From Gallionellales bacterium GWA2_54_124 (GTDB taxonomy: Bacteria > Pseudomonadota > Gammaproteobacteria > Burkholderiales > Gallionellaceae), in contig MGWO01000007.1 in NCBI GenBank assembly GCA_001801025.1, positions 868,001 through 932,000 on the forward strand: 64,000 bases of DNA, written 5' to 3'. This document shows, piece after piece, positions 37,560 to 48,716 of this stretch (the stretch's first letter is position 1; each line of letters starts with the position of its first letter). The notes under the pieces are model-generated. The model was not told the origin of the DNA. It saw only the letters and a list, made by a program, of their open reading frames with translations, and did no database searches. A program made the translations under genes and the position numbers.

Positions 37560-38359
37560 AGTTTGCGCAGCGGAGTGAGTGAGACGCGTTCTTTGAGCAC
37601 GTGGCAGCCAGAATGGATGACTTCATCCAGTGTTGCCCGATAGATGGCCGCCATAATGAGGCCCGTGCGCTGATTTTTCCGGTCCGTCGCGGGCAACTGC
37701 GCCAGTGCCTGATCATAAAAACGCTGCGCGCGTTCGATCTGGAACGCCATCAGCTTCTGGAAATTCTCGGTCTCATTGGCATTCAGAATATCCGCTGCCG
37801 TGACGTTGAATTGCTGCATCTCGTCCATTGGCAGATAGATGCGGTTGCGGCGTGCATCTTCGCCTACGTCGCGGATGATGTTGGTGAGCTGAAAGGCGAT
37901 GCCTAAATCGTGCGCATATTTGAGCGTCTGGCGATCTGAATAGCCGAAAATTTCCACCGACAACAGACCGACGACGGAGGCGACGCGGTAGCAGTACAGT
38001 TGCAGCGACTTAAAGTCCGCATAGCGCGGCTGATCCAGATCCATTTCCATGCCGTCGATGATTTCAAGCAAATGTTCCTGCGCCATGTTGAACTGTACGA
38101 CGACCGGCACCAGCGCTTGTGCGACCGGATGCTGCGGACGGCCTAAGTAGATTTCTGCGACCTGTGTGCGCCACCATTGCAGTGTGGTGCGTGCCACTTG
38201 CTCGTCCGAGCACTCGTCCACCACGTCATCCACCTCGCGGCAAAAGGCATACAGTGCGGTAATCGCGCGGCGTTTTTCTTTGGGCAAAAACAGGAAGCTG
38301 TAGTAAAAGCTGGATCCGCTCGCGGCGGCTTTATCCTGGCAGTATTGGTCTGGTGTCAT
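37526..38359 (-). CDS. hpnD: Presqualene diphosphate synthase HpnD
   Basis: This 277-residue prenyl-condensing enzyme joins two farnesyl diphosphates into presqualene diphosphate. Its two Asp-rich metal motifs are visible as FCREVDDVVDEC (near residues 39-50) and NIIRDVGEDARRNRIYLP. The starting ATG lies 4 bases from the hpnC stop. It supplies hpnC (hydroxysqualene synthase) and hpnE in the same operon, giving squalene for hopanoid membrane lipids. The cyclase gene (shc) is not in the window. Confidence 0.95.
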   Translation of the reverse strand: MTPDQYCQDKAAASGSSFYYSFLFLPKEKRRAITALYAFCREVDDVVDECSDEQVARTTLQWWRTQVAEIYLGRPQHPVAQALVPVVVQFNMAQEHLLEIIDGMEMDLDQPRYADFKSLQLYCYRVASVVGLLSVEIFGYSDRQTLKYAHDLGIAFQLTNIIRDVGEDARRNRIYLPMDEMQQFNVTAADILNANETENFQKLMAFQIERAQRFYDQALAQLPATDRKNQRTGLIMAAIYRATLDEVIHSGCHVLKERVSLTPLRKLWLAWTTWIKN

Positions 38360-38363
38360 AGTT

Positions 38364-39179
38364 TCAATAAGAGTGGGGTGCAGATTTGGCCAGCATGATA
38401 ACCCAGTCGAGCGGGCGTAACACCGGCCGGTGGCGGAACATATCGTAATTGACCGCGTCGAGCTTGTCTAAAATGCGCAGTCCGCCTGCGATAATCATGC
38501 GCATTTCAAGGCCGATACGCCCCGTCAGAATACTGCCCAGCGGCGCGCCCTGTAACATCAGGCTGCGGGCGCGGTCGATCTGAAATTTCATCAGTTCCCG
38601 CCAATTGTCATCGCAGATGTGTTGTGCGATTTGGGTCTCCGTCACGCCAAAGCGCGCCATTTCATCAAGCGGCAGGTAAATTCGGCCTATCCCCCTGTCT
38701 TTGGCAACGTCCTGCCAAAAATTGATCAGCTGTAAACTGGTGCAGATCTGATCCGAATAGGCCAGATTGACAGGCGTGGCCTCACCGTACAGATGCAGCA
38801 TCAGGATGCCGACCGGATTGGCCGAGCGGCGGCAGTAATCTGTAAGCTCTGCATAGTTGTCATAGCGCTTGGTCACCACGTCCTGCGAAAAGGCGTCGAG
38901 CAGGTCGTAATGGGGCTGCAAGGGAAGCTGGTACGCATGGACGGTCGCGGCCAGATTTTGGAACAGCGGCGTGAGCGGCGGTTCACCTTGATTCATGCGA
39001 TCCAGTTCGCTGCGAAAGGCAGCGAGCTGCGCTAAGCGTTCGGCGTCCGTCAAATCACCTTCATCAGCGATGTCGTCCGCTGCTCTTGCGAAATGATAAA
39101 TGGCCGCGACCGGGCGCCGCAGCCGTTTTGGCATCAGGATCGAGGCAACCGGGAAATTTTCGTAATGTTCAACCGGCAT
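38364..39179 (-). CDS. hpnC: Hydroxysqualene synthase HpnC
   Basis: This 271-residue protein is related to HpnD and converts presqualene diphosphate to hydroxysqualene. The Asp-rich segments are HFARAADDIADEGD (near 28-41) and LINFWQDVAKDRGIGRIYLP. N-terminal VEHYENFPVASILMPKRLR is typical of HpnC. It opens the hpnC-D-E set and follows prmB by six bases, with close spacing throughout, consistent with read-through from the dap/prmB genes. Confidence 0.95.
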   Translation of the reverse strand: MPVEHYENFPVASILMPKRLRRPVAAIYHFARAADDIADEGDLTDAERLAQLAAFRSELDRMNQGEPPLTPLFQNLAATVHAYQLPLQPHYDLLDAFSQDVVTKRYDNYAELTDYCRRSANPVGILMLHLYGEATPVNLAYSDQICTSLQLINFWQDVAKDRGIGRIYLPLDEMARFGVTETQIAQHICDDNWRELMKFQIDRARSLMLQGAPLGSILTGRIGLEMRMIIAGGLRILDKLDAVNYDMFRHRPVLRPLDWVIMLAKSAPHSY

Positions 39180-39185
39180 GAAGGA

Positions 39186-41573
<2,388 letters not shown>

Positions 41574-41577
<4 letters not shown>

Positions 41578-42728
41578 GATACATCCAGATCGAGTTTGAT
41601 ACCGCTAAAATCCGATTGCGGTGCAGTAACCGGGTTGGGGGTGTAGGAGGGCACCGTCATGGTATTGGTGCGCTCGGAAAAATCGACCAGTGCGGCCAGA
41701 TTGCTTGCTGAATCGGCGTTGCGCATGGCTTCTTCTTTGGTGATGACGCCGGTTTTAAACAAACGATACAATGCCTGCTCGAAGGTTTGTGAGCCTGCCG
41801 ACACGCTTTTATCGATGGCCTCGTGTATCTTTTCGATTTCGTCGTTCTTGATCAGGTCGGCAATCAGTGTCGTATTGAGCAGCACTTCAACGGCCGGGAC
41901 CTGTTTTCCGTGCACGTTACGCACCAGACGTTGTGAAATCACTGCGCGCAAACACATGGATAAATCCGATAAAACGCTCTGGCGAGAATCGTAGGGGAAG
42001 AAGTTGACGATGCGGTTGAGCGCGTGATAGCTGTTATTTGCATGCAGTGTTGTCAGGCACAAATGTCCTGTTTGCGCAAAGATCAGCGCGTGCTTCAGGG
42101 TCTCGCGGTCGCGGACTTCACCGATCATCAGTACATCCGGTGCTTCACGCATGCCGCACGACAGCGCATTTTCGTAGTTTTTCGTATCAGTGCCGATTTC
42201 ACGCTGATTGACGATAGCCTTGTCGTGTTTGAAGATGTACTCGATCGGATCTTCAATGGTCAGGATGTGCCCGGTCTGGGTACGGCTGCGGTAATCGATC
42301 ATCGAGGCCAAGGTCGTTGACTTGCCTGAGCCTGTGGCGCCGACCACCAGTACCAGTCCGCGCTTTTCCATGATCAGCGATTTTAAGACGGACGGCAGAT
42401 GCAATTTGTCCATCTCGCTGATCTTGCCGCGGATATAGCGGATGACAATGGCGATATCACCTCGCTGACGGAAGATATTGACCCTAAAATTGCCCAATCC
42501 TTCCTCACGGTAGGAGAAATTCATCTCCATGTTCGCTTCGAACTCGATGATCTGGCGCGAACTCATCATCTCGTAGGCGATGCGCTTGATGATGTCTGCA
42601 CTTAGAACTTGCGAATTAACCGGGACGGCATTGCCGTCGATCTTGACGTTGACCGGCGCACCGACCGAAAAAAACAGGTCGGAGGCGAGTTTATCGGCCG
42701 CGAGTTTCAGCAACGGTGTGACGATCAT
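41574..42728 (-). CDS. pilU: Type IV pilus retraction ATPase accessory PilU
   Basis: This 384-residue hexameric secretion-type ATPase has Walker A VGATGSGKST, the Asp box with ILTIEDPIEYIF, Walker B ALSCGMREAPDVLMIGEVRD, and the His box LCLTTLHANN. The N-terminal motif DLFFSVGAPV and the extended C-terminal tail (about 345-384, acidic and proline-rich) fit PilU rather than PilT. PilU assists PilT in retraction of type IV pili. A GGAG site precedes the ATG. It lies inside the lysine-biosynthesis operon between dapD and the ArsC-like gene; no pilT is visible. Confidence 0.9.
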
Positions 42729-42752
42729 CGGATGCTCCTTAAAAAGGATAGC

Positions 42753-42815
42753 GGTGCGAGGATTGAGGCATGAGGAAAAACTGAGCTGTGCTCAATCCTC
42801 AATCCCCGATCCTTG
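42753..42815. repeat. Heptanucleotide tandem array between dapD and pilU
   Basis: About nine degenerate seven-base units are visible. The first part has period-7 GGNNNGA units (for example GGATTGA) and the last part ATCCNNN units (for example ATCCTCA). The two halves are reverse complements: a ten-bp perfect inverted repeat pairs 42758-42767 with 42791-42800. The array abuts the dapD stop codon at 42817. Confidence 0.75.
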
Positions 42816-42816
42816 A

Positions 42817-43638
42817 TTAAATGCCTCTGAGCAATTCGTTGATGCCGACCTTGGACAGGGTCTTGGCATCCACTTTCTTGACGATCACCGCGCAGTACAG
42901 GCTGTACTTGCCATCCGGTGAAGGCAGGCTGCCGCTGACGACTACTGAACCTGCCGGTACACGGCCATAGGTCACGGTGCCGGTTTCGCGGTCGTAAATC
43001 TTGGTGCTCTGGCCGATGAATACGCCCATCGAGATCACCACGTTGTCTTCTAGAATCACGCCTTCGACGATTTCGGAGCGTGCGCCGACGAAACAATTGT
43101 CGCCGATGATGGTGGGATTAGCCTGAACCGGTTCCAGTACGCCGCCGATGCCGACGCCGCCTGATAGATGTACGTTTTTGCCGATCTGCGCGCAGGAACC
43201 GACCGTCGCCCAGGTATCGACCATGGTGCCTTCACCGACATAGGCGCCGATATTGACATAGGAGGGCATCAGCACGACGTTTTTGGCGATGTATGCGCCA
43301 CGACGAGCGGCAGCAGGTGGCACAACGCGGAAACCGCCTTCACGGAAATCGCGGCTGTTGTAGTCGGCAAATTTTGACGGCACTTTGTCGTAGTAATTGG
43401 TGAAACCGCCTTTGATAAAGGCGTTGTCTTCCAGACGGAACGACAGCAGTACCGCCTTTTTCAGCCACTGATGGGTGAACCACTCGCCGTCAATCTTTTC
43501 GGCGACGCGCAGCGTGCCGTTGTCCAATTTAGTGATTACGCTATCTACGGCTTCTTTGAGTTGCGCGTCCGCATTGCGCGGGGTGATTTCGCTGCGACGT
43601 TCAAAAGCGGCTTCGATGATTTGTTTTAATTGTTCCAT
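42817..43638 (-). CDS. dapD: Tetrahydrodipicolinate N-succinyltransferase
   Basis: This 273-residue enzyme succinylates tetrahydrodipicolinate. The left-handed beta-helix built of hexapeptide repeats is clear in the middle ([20 protein letters not shown] and repeats through [17 protein letters not shown]). The N-terminal helical domain and the short C-terminal tail [13 protein letters not shown] are also as expected. AGGA precedes the ATG. It stands between dapC and pilU, each spacer carrying a heptamer array. Confidence 0.97.
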   Translation of the reverse strand: MEQLKQIIEAAFERRSEITPRNADAQLKEAVDSVITKLDNGTLRVAEKIDGEWFTHQWLKKAVLLSFRLEDNAFIKGGFTNYYDKVPSKFADYNSRDFREGGFRVVPPAAARRGAYIAKNVVLMPSYVNIGAYVGEGTMVDTWATVGSCAQIGKNVHLSGGVGIGGVLEPVQANPTIIGDNCFVGARSEIVEGVILEDNVVISMGVFIGQSTKIYDRETGTVTYGRVPAGSVVVSGSLPSPDGKYSLYCAVIVKKVDAKTLSKVGINELLRGI

Positions 43639-43650
43639 GGTTATTCCTGT

Positions 43651-43706
43651 TTAGTAGTAAGTGGTGAGTGGGGAGTCGTGAGTTACTAGCTACTCGTGAC
43701 TGACAA
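43651..43706. repeat. Heptanucleotide tandem array between dapC and dapD
   Basis: About eight degenerate seven-base units with the plus-strand pattern TNAGTNN (for example TAAGTGG, TGAGTGG) turn into the opposite orientation (CTCGTGA, CTGACAA) after the middle. The array includes the dapC stop codon at 43686 and its last five codons, so the protein C terminus (SVTSS) is encoded by repeat units. Confidence 0.7.
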
Positions 43707-44888
43707 CCCGCGGGTAAATTCAGCGATTCTTTGTGCGGCTTCCACGGTTTCGGCCGTTTCGGCAACTAACGCCAGTCGGACAAAATGCTCACCCGGGTTG
43801 ATGCCCTGCGCGTGGCGGGCCAAGAAACTGCCCGGCAAAACGGTCACATTATAATCGCGATATAAGGCTTGCGCGAAGGCCGTATCTTGGATGGGTGTGC
43901 GTATCCACAGATAAAAAGCCGCATCCGGCAGATGGACAGGCAAAACGGGCGACAAAATTTCCATCACGCGGGTGAATTTTTCGGCATACATGCGGCGATT
44001 TTCAGCGACATGCGCCTCGTCGTTCCATGCTGCGATGCTGGCGGACTGGATCACCGGATTCATCGCAGAGCCGTGATAGGTGCGGTAGAGCGCAAATTTT
44101 TCGATGACGCGCGCATCGCCTGCAACAAAGCCCGAGCGCATGCCGGGCACGTTGGAGCGCTTCGACAGGCTGGAAAACACGACCAGATTTTTGTAGTCGC
44201 AGCGCCCCAGTTGCTGGGCGGCTTGCAACGCGCCCAATGGTGCTTCGTCAAAATAGATTTCCGAATAGCATTCGTCCGAGGCGATCACGAAATTGTAACG
44301 GTCGGATAGCTCAAACAGGACTTTCCATTCCGCCAGCGGCATCACGCGCCCCGTCGGGTTGCCGGGTGAGCAGACATAAATCAGTTGAGTGCGCTGCCAG
44401 ACGGATTCTGCTAACTGGCTGAAATTCAACGCGTAATTGTCTTTCGGCAGCGTATTGAGAAAGTAGGGGGTCGCACCGGCTAAAAATGCCGCGCCTTCGT
44501 AAATCTGGTAGAACGGATTCGGGCAGACGACGGCAGCATCGGGGCGGTTGCGGTCAATCACTGTTTGGGCGAAGGCGAACAAGGCTTCGCGGCTACCGTT
44601 CACCGGCAAGACTTGTGTCTTGAAATCGGGCGTCGGGATATCGTAGCGATGCGCCAGCCAGTTGGCAATCGTGCTGCGCAACGCGTCAGTGCCCGCCGTT
44701 GTGGGATAGCTGGCAAGTCCATCCAGATTGTCAGTCATAGCCTCATGGATAAATTGCGGCGTCGCGTGTTTTGGTTCGCCGATCGACAGGCTGATCGCGC
44801 GGTAATCTGGATTCGGCGTGACTTCACGAAACAGGGCGGCGAGTTTCTGGAACGGGTAGGGCTGGAGTTTATTCAGGTCGGAATTCAT
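43686..44888 (-). CDS. dapC: Succinyldiaminopimelate transaminase
   Basis: This 400-residue class I PLP-dependent aminotransferase transfers an amino group from glutamate to N-succinyl-2-amino-6-ketopimelate. It shows the N-terminal DLNKLQPYPFQKLAALF typical of DapC, the aminotransferase blocks YVCSPGNPTGRVMPL and ASDECYSEIYFD, and the PLP lysine within SSLSKRSNVPGMRSGF. It is the first gene of the long minus-strand run, with its own promoter. Its 3' end is built from a heptamer array. Confidence 0.95.
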   Translation of the reverse strand: MNSDLNKLQPYPFQKLAALFREVTPNPDYRAISLSIGEPKHATPQFIHEAMTDNLDGLASYPTTAGTDALRSTIANWLAHRYDIPTPDFKTQVLPVNGSREALFAFAQTVIDRNRPDAAVVCPNPFYQIYEGAAFLAGATPYFLNTLPKDNYALNFSQLAESVWQRTQLIYVCSPGNPTGRVMPLAEWKVLFELSDRYNFVIASDECYSEIYFDEAPLGALQAAQQLGRCDYKNLVVFSSLSKRSNVPGMRSGFVAGDARVIEKFALYRTYHGSAMNPVIQSASIAAWNDEAHVAENRRMYAEKFTRVMEILSPVLPVHLPDAAFYLWIRTPIQDTAFAQALYRDYNVTVLPGSFLARHAQGINPGEHFVRLALVAETAETVEAAQRIAEFTRGLSVTSS

Positions 44889-44918
44889 TGCAATTGGGCA
44901 TAGGCGTTGGTGGCATGC

Positions 44919-44946
44919 ATTATAAAGGTCAGACGAGTGTCATCAA
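44919..44946 (-). promoter_or_regulatory. Sigma-70 promoter of dapC
   Basis: On the minus strand, TTGATG (44946-44941), a 16-base spacer and a perfect TATAAT (44924-44919) place the start point about 24 bases upstream of the dapC ATG. Confidence 0.65.
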
Positions 44947-45300
44947 AACAAAATATCGTGCCGGCAGCCATGTTTTATGGCGGGCAACCGGGAAATTTTG
45001 CGTTACCTAGCTAAGTCGCTAATACTAAATGAGGAAATTAGCTGATACATTTCGTATCACCTTTTCGCCCGAGGCTTCTGCAAAAATTGACTGGATTTAT
45101 TCTTGGTCAATGAACGACAATCTCAAAATAATAATTTTCATGAGCGAAAAATTGGATTTTCAGGCACGTGACGGCGACAACCCTTAACAATAGCTGACAG
45201 TGGTATCCATACTGATTTATGAATAGTATCTGGGGAATTGCTAATTTTTTTCGGTAGATTGCAAAGCAATTCAGAGTAGACGCTTTTGTTGGCGCGAAAA
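44947..45300. other. Gene-free spacer between dapC and the adhesin gene
   Basis: No credible gene is seen. It contains a short dyad (TGATAC/GTATCA, 45043-45059) and an eight-bp inverted repeat (GAATTGCT at 45235 with AGCAATTC at 45265). Open frames here have no ribosome sites and run into the terminator. Confidence 0.5.
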
Positions 45301-45325
45301 AAAACCCGCATCGCGGGTTTTTTTG
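45301..45325 (-). terminator. Terminator of the adhesin gene
   Basis: The stem AAAACCCGC pairs with GCGGGTTTT around three bases, with a run of A residues on the low-coordinate side. On the minus strand it reads as a T tract after the 45342-47207 gene. Confidence 0.85.
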
Positions 45326-45341
45326 TGTCACGGCGAAGCAA

Positions 45342-47207
45342 TTACCAGGACATTGCAGCACCGATACCAAAGGTGGGTTTAGAGCCGGTTCCAGTTGCTA
45401 TTGCCAAGCTCGATTTGACGACGACGTTCTCGTTATAGCGCAAAGAGCCGCCAACCGACAACGCCTGTTTGCCCATGAATGAACCAACGCCAACCCCCAT
45501 GGTGAAATGTTTTCCTTCGCCCAGGCTTGGAATGTTCGACATGGCAGTGACGGCTGAAATGGCACCGGCAAACTGACGAACGTTGACGGCATCAAAATCT
45601 GAGGTGCCATCCGCTACGCCATGCACCTGAATCGGTGCACCGGTTTGCGCGTTTCTGAAGGTTACATCGTTGTTGTCAAATGTCAGACTGGTCGAGTGCG
45701 TACCACCGGAAATTACCGTTTGCGTTTCAGTTACCAGAATACCGTGTGTATTACCCACCCCGTTGGTTAAAGTCAGCGAAGCAGAGGATTGTGCGGCAGT
45801 TCCTACCACCGTGCTTAATTGTCCGTTGCCGTTCGATACGGTCTGGGTCGCGCCAGTCGTGCCCTTCATGACAATCGCGGTGCCGCCCGACGTGCCAGCA
45901 CCCGCCGCCAGATTGCTGGTGCCAACGCCCGCTATCGGCGCACCGATAACGGTGGTATTCGCCGCATTGCTCGATACATAGTTCAGCGTACCGTTAATGT
46001 AGGCGTTACCGTCTACCAGCAAATTACCGTTGATCTTATTCTGGTAGGTGAAGCCGTTCAAAATACCGGCTGGCGATAATGCGGTCGGGATGGTGGTGTT
46101 CGGGCCGATGACCTGCGCGGTATTGTAGACAGTCAAACCGCCGGAACCCGTACCCGAGGTGGTGCCGGTGATGCCATTTGTGGCCAGTGTAGGGCCGGCA
46201 GTCAGACTCGCCGTGTTATTGATCAGTGACAGCGTGGTATTGCCGCCGCGTTCGATGACGGTCGTGCCCGTATTGGTGCTGCCGATGACGTTGGTGCTGG
46301 CGAACCCGGCATTATTGCCGATGCTGTTGATGCTGGTCGCCGCGCCATTGCCGATGTTGTTGGTCGTGGCATATGCATTGACACCGATGTTATTGGTCGC
46401 GCTGTTCAGATTGCTGATATTCAGTGCATTACCTATCGACACCGCACCGGTAGACGTGCCGGTATTGAGTGTTGTCGCCGCATTGATGTTGTCGTTGATG
46501 TGAGTGACGCCCGCAATGGTGTTGATGGAAGCCACATTACCGATATTAGTCAGGCTGGCACCTGAAGTGGTACCGATATTCGTCGTTCCCGCGATGCCGA
46601 CATTGATATTGGTCGCACCTGTCGCATTACCAATATGGGTCGCTGCCGCGCCTGTGGTATTGATGTTGGTTGTGCCGACTAAAGTGCTGACACCCGTCTG
46701 ATTGAGTGCGCCGGTATTGCTGATTGTCGAGCTGACAATGTTTGTAATGTTGCCAGTGGTGCTGTTAACGGTTGTTATGTTGCCTGTTGTGGCCGTGAGT
46801 GTGCCCACACCGGAGAGATTCCCGCCGGTCAGTGTCGCAACGCCATCATTTATTGAGCCTGTTGTAATCGCACCAGACACACCAAGAGAGGTCAGCGTGC
46901 CGACCGAAGTAATGGCTGTCTGTGCCGCGCCAGTTACCGTACCTGCCGTCGCAGCAGATCCCGCTGAAGTTGCATAGTTTGCCGAAGCCGCATTTCCGTT
47001 TAAAGTTCCATTAAAATTTGTTGCTGTGATAGTTGTTACGCCACCGCTGAGATTAATTGATGCTGGGGAGTCGACTTGAGTACCCCCTACATTGAGCACA
47101 ATATTACCTGTAGTAGCATTAGCTTGAGCTCCTGCCATCGCCTGACCGCTGCCGAGCGCCGCCAGTACACCGAGCGTAACAATAGAAAGTTTGAATTGTA
47201 TTGGCAT
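45342..47207 (-). CDS. Trimeric autotransporter adhesin-like protein with YadA anchor
   Basis: This 621-residue exported protein has a signal peptide (about 1-25, cleavage near AMA), then about 510 residues of low-complexity Thr/Asn/Gly/Ala/Ile repeats with recurring NIG, TNI and TGT units. The C-terminal anchor spans about residues 539-621: DFDAVNVRQFAGAIS, a short coiled neck, then four amphipathic strands (MGVGVGSFMGKQALSVGG, LRYNENVVVKSSLA) ending in Trp. This is the YadA trimeric barrel. I place the start at 47207, with AAGGAG just upstream. A longer frame to 47285 lacks support and would hide the signal peptide. Likely role: surface adhesion or biofilm matrix contact. Confidence 0.85.
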   Translation of the reverse strand: MPIQFKLSIVTLGVLAALGSGQAMAGAQANATTGNIVLNVGGTQVDSPASINLSGGVTTITATNFNGTLNGNAASANYATSAGSAATAGTVTGAAQTAITSVGTLTSLGVSGAITTGSINDGVATLTGGNLSGVGTLTATTGNITTVNSTTGNITNIVSSTISNTGALNQTGVSTLVGTTNINTTGAAATHIGNATGATNINVGIAGTTNIGTTSGASLTNIGNVASINTIAGVTHINDNINAATTLNTGTSTGAVSIGNALNISNLNSATNNIGVNAYATTNNIGNGAATSINSIGNNAGFASTNVIGSTNTGTTVIERGGNTTLSLINNTASLTAGPTLATNGITGTTSGTGSGGLTVYNTAQVIGPNTTIPTALSPAGILNGFTYQNKINGNLLVDGNAYINGTLNYVSSNAANTTVIGAPIAGVGTSNLAAGAGTSGGTAIVMKGTTGATQTVSNGNGQLSTVVGTAAQSSASLTLTNGVGNTHGILVTETQTVISGGTHSTSLTFDNNDVTFRNAQTGAPIQVHGVADGTSDFDAVNVRQFAGAISAVTAMSNIPSLGEGKHFTMGVGVGSFMGKQALSVGGSLRYNENVVVKSSLAIATGTGSKPTFGIGAAMSW

Positions 47208-47251
47208 TTTTTTCTCCTTATTAAAATTGCAGCCCGTATTAGAGCGATGGA

Positions 47252-47788
47252 TTACAGAACGACTTCCTTCTTGATCGACACGCAACCACTACCAGCTGGC
47301 ATCAAAAAAACTTTGGTGGCGTTGCCACCGTCGAGGACCGTGATATCCCTTTTCAAGGTGCCAATATTTTTCATGCCAGCAAACTGTTTATTGGCGACCG
47401 CTTCGCACTTGTGCGGCCAGTAAGCCACCGCGTCGTAACTTGCGCCGCAGCCATTGGCCTGATTGGGGGCAAAATTCGCCGAAATATAGGCGCTGCCGGA
47501 GTCAGTTGTGACTTCCATGACCATCGGTATCACCCGCTGATCAGGTTGCGCGGGCGGAATCATCAGCAGCGCACCGGCTTGGGGTGTAAAGCCGAGAAAA
47601 TTCGTGACTTGATTGATACGGCTGGCGCAGTTGAGAACGCCTTGCTGCACTGCGGCCTGAGTGACGCCGTTACTGGCGGGGGCTTGCTGAGTGACTGGGG
47701 CAGGTGTTGCGGTTTGGGATTGGCTGTAACCGCTAAACAGCACGGTACTCAGCAGAAAAATCCTGCGGTCAACACGAAAAAATGACAT
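47252..47788 (-). CDS. Exported protein of unknown function, partner of the adhesin gene
   Basis: I do not recognise this 178-residue protein. It has an N-terminal hydrophobic signal (VDRRIFLLSTVLFSGYSQSQ), then a Gln/Pro/Ala-rich linker, then a folded domain with four cysteines (in NCASRI, NGCGASY, HKCEA and SGCVSI), suggesting two disulfides. The ATG at 47788 has AGGG upstream; an in-frame ATG at 47815 has none. It lies 44 bases before the adhesin gene and is probably transcribed with it. A periplasmic chaperone or assembly role for the adhesin is a guess based only on position. Confidence 0.7.
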   Translation of the reverse strand: MSFFRVDRRIFLLSTVLFSGYSQSQTATPAPVTQQAPASNGVTQAAVQQGVLNCASRINQVTNFLGFTPQAGALLMIPPAQPDQRVIPMVMEVTTDSGSAYISANFAPNQANGCGASYDAVAYWPHKCEAVANKQFAGMKNIGTLKRDITVLDGGNATKVFLMPAGSGCVSIKKEVVL

Positions 47789-47933
47789 GAAAAGCCCTGC
47801 CGATTGGATAGACATCCATTGTAATTTTGAGCAAAAAACCTCTGGTAATCCCGGCAGTGCAAATACTATTCCTCGCGGAATTTTTTTATTTTTGATGCTT
47901 TTTCAAGAGCCCTTTGCGGCACAATAGCGAGCC

Positions 47934-48716
47934 ATGCAAACACGCCGCCATACCGACATTCTTCTGATTGATGATTCCGTCACCGACCTTCGGTTGTTGA
48001 TGGGATTGATGTCAGCCCGTCATCTCCGCGTGGGTGTTGCGTTCGATGGTGAGAAGGGGTATCGCCAGGCCGAGTTGTTGCAGCCGGGCTTGATTTTGCT
48101 GGATGTGCGTATGCCGGGCATAGACGGGTTTGCTGTCTGCCGGCGTTTGAAAGCGAATCCGTCCACGCGATTTATTCCGGTGATTTTTTTGACGGCGGCA
48201 ACCGATCTGGCAGAGCGCCTGCTCGGTTTTTCGGTGGGGGGCGTGGATTACATCTGCAAGCCTTTCAGTGAACAGGAAGTGCTGGCGCGGGTTGGGGTTC
48301 ATCTGGTCTTGCGAGAGTCGGAGCAACCGGCGGAAGTTGCCGCGGTCAACGCGGGAAATAGCGATAAAACGCTGGATGCAGTGCTGGTTGCCGCCGGACA
48401 AAAAATTTTGCGACAGGCAATGTCGAGTCCGCCCACGCTCGATACACTGGCACGACAGCTGGGGACAAACCGGCGGCGCATCAACGAGGCGTTTAATGCG
48501 TATTGCGGCCTCTCAACCTTTGAATGGTTACGCGAGGAGCGACTGCGGCAGGCACAGTATCTGGTTGGTTCTACCGATACGCCCTTGTCGCAAATCGGTG
48601 AGTATGTTGGTTATTCAACGCCGACCAATTTTGCCAAAGCCTTCCGCGAGCGGTTTGGTTGCCCGCCCAGAACGTTGCGTCAGGAAATGCAGGCAAAACG
48701 GGCGCTCGATGAATAA
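47934..48716 (+). CDS. Response regulator with AraC-type DNA-binding domain
   Basis: This 260-residue protein has a receiver domain (about 6-125) with the acidic pair Asp13-Asp14, phospho-acceptor Asp57 in LILLDVRMPG, and Lys109 in YICKPF. An AraC/XylS double helix-turn-helix follows (about 160-255, with LDTLARQLGTNRRRINEAF and IGEYVGYSTPTNFAKAFRERFG). It overlaps the downstream hybrid kinase gene by eight bases, so they should be a cognate pair. The divergent adhesin operon is the nearest possible target. Confidence 0.92.
   Translation: MQTRRHTDILLIDDSVTDLRLLMGLMSARHLRVGVAFDGEKGYRQAELLQPGLILLDVRMPGIDGFAVCRRLKANPSTRFIPVIFLTAATDLAERLLGFSVGGVDYICKPFSEQEVLARVGVHLVLRESEQPAEVAAVNAGNSDKTLDAVLVAAGQKILRQAMSSPPTLDTLARQLGTNRRRINEAFNAYCGLSTFEWLREERLRQAQYLVGSTDTPLSQIGEYVGYSTPTNFAKAFRERFGCPPRTLRQEMQAKRALDE

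Noticed and set aside
43651..43706. Heptamer arrays considered as CRISPR repeats
   Set aside because: Units are seven bases, contiguous and degenerate, without spacers or cas genes.
45043..45059. Short dyad TGATAC/GTATCA in the dapC-adhesin spacer
   Set aside because: Six-base arms only, single occurrence, and far from either gene start; not enough to call an operator.
45107..45370. Minus-strand open frame of 87 codons in the dapC-adhesin spacer
   Set aside because: It has no ribosome site, runs through the adhesin terminator and into its 3' end, and the composition is not protein-like.
46159..46977. Series of plus-strand open frames opposite the adhesin gene
   Set aside because: They are antisense to a gene with a signal peptide, a ribosome site and a YadA anchor; their Val/Pro/Met-rich translations follow from the repeat codons of the real gene.
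48268..48708. N-terminal extension of the hybrid kinase reading frame
   Set aside because: It overlaps the entire AraC domain of the regulator in another frame and would bury the signal helix that starts right after 48709.
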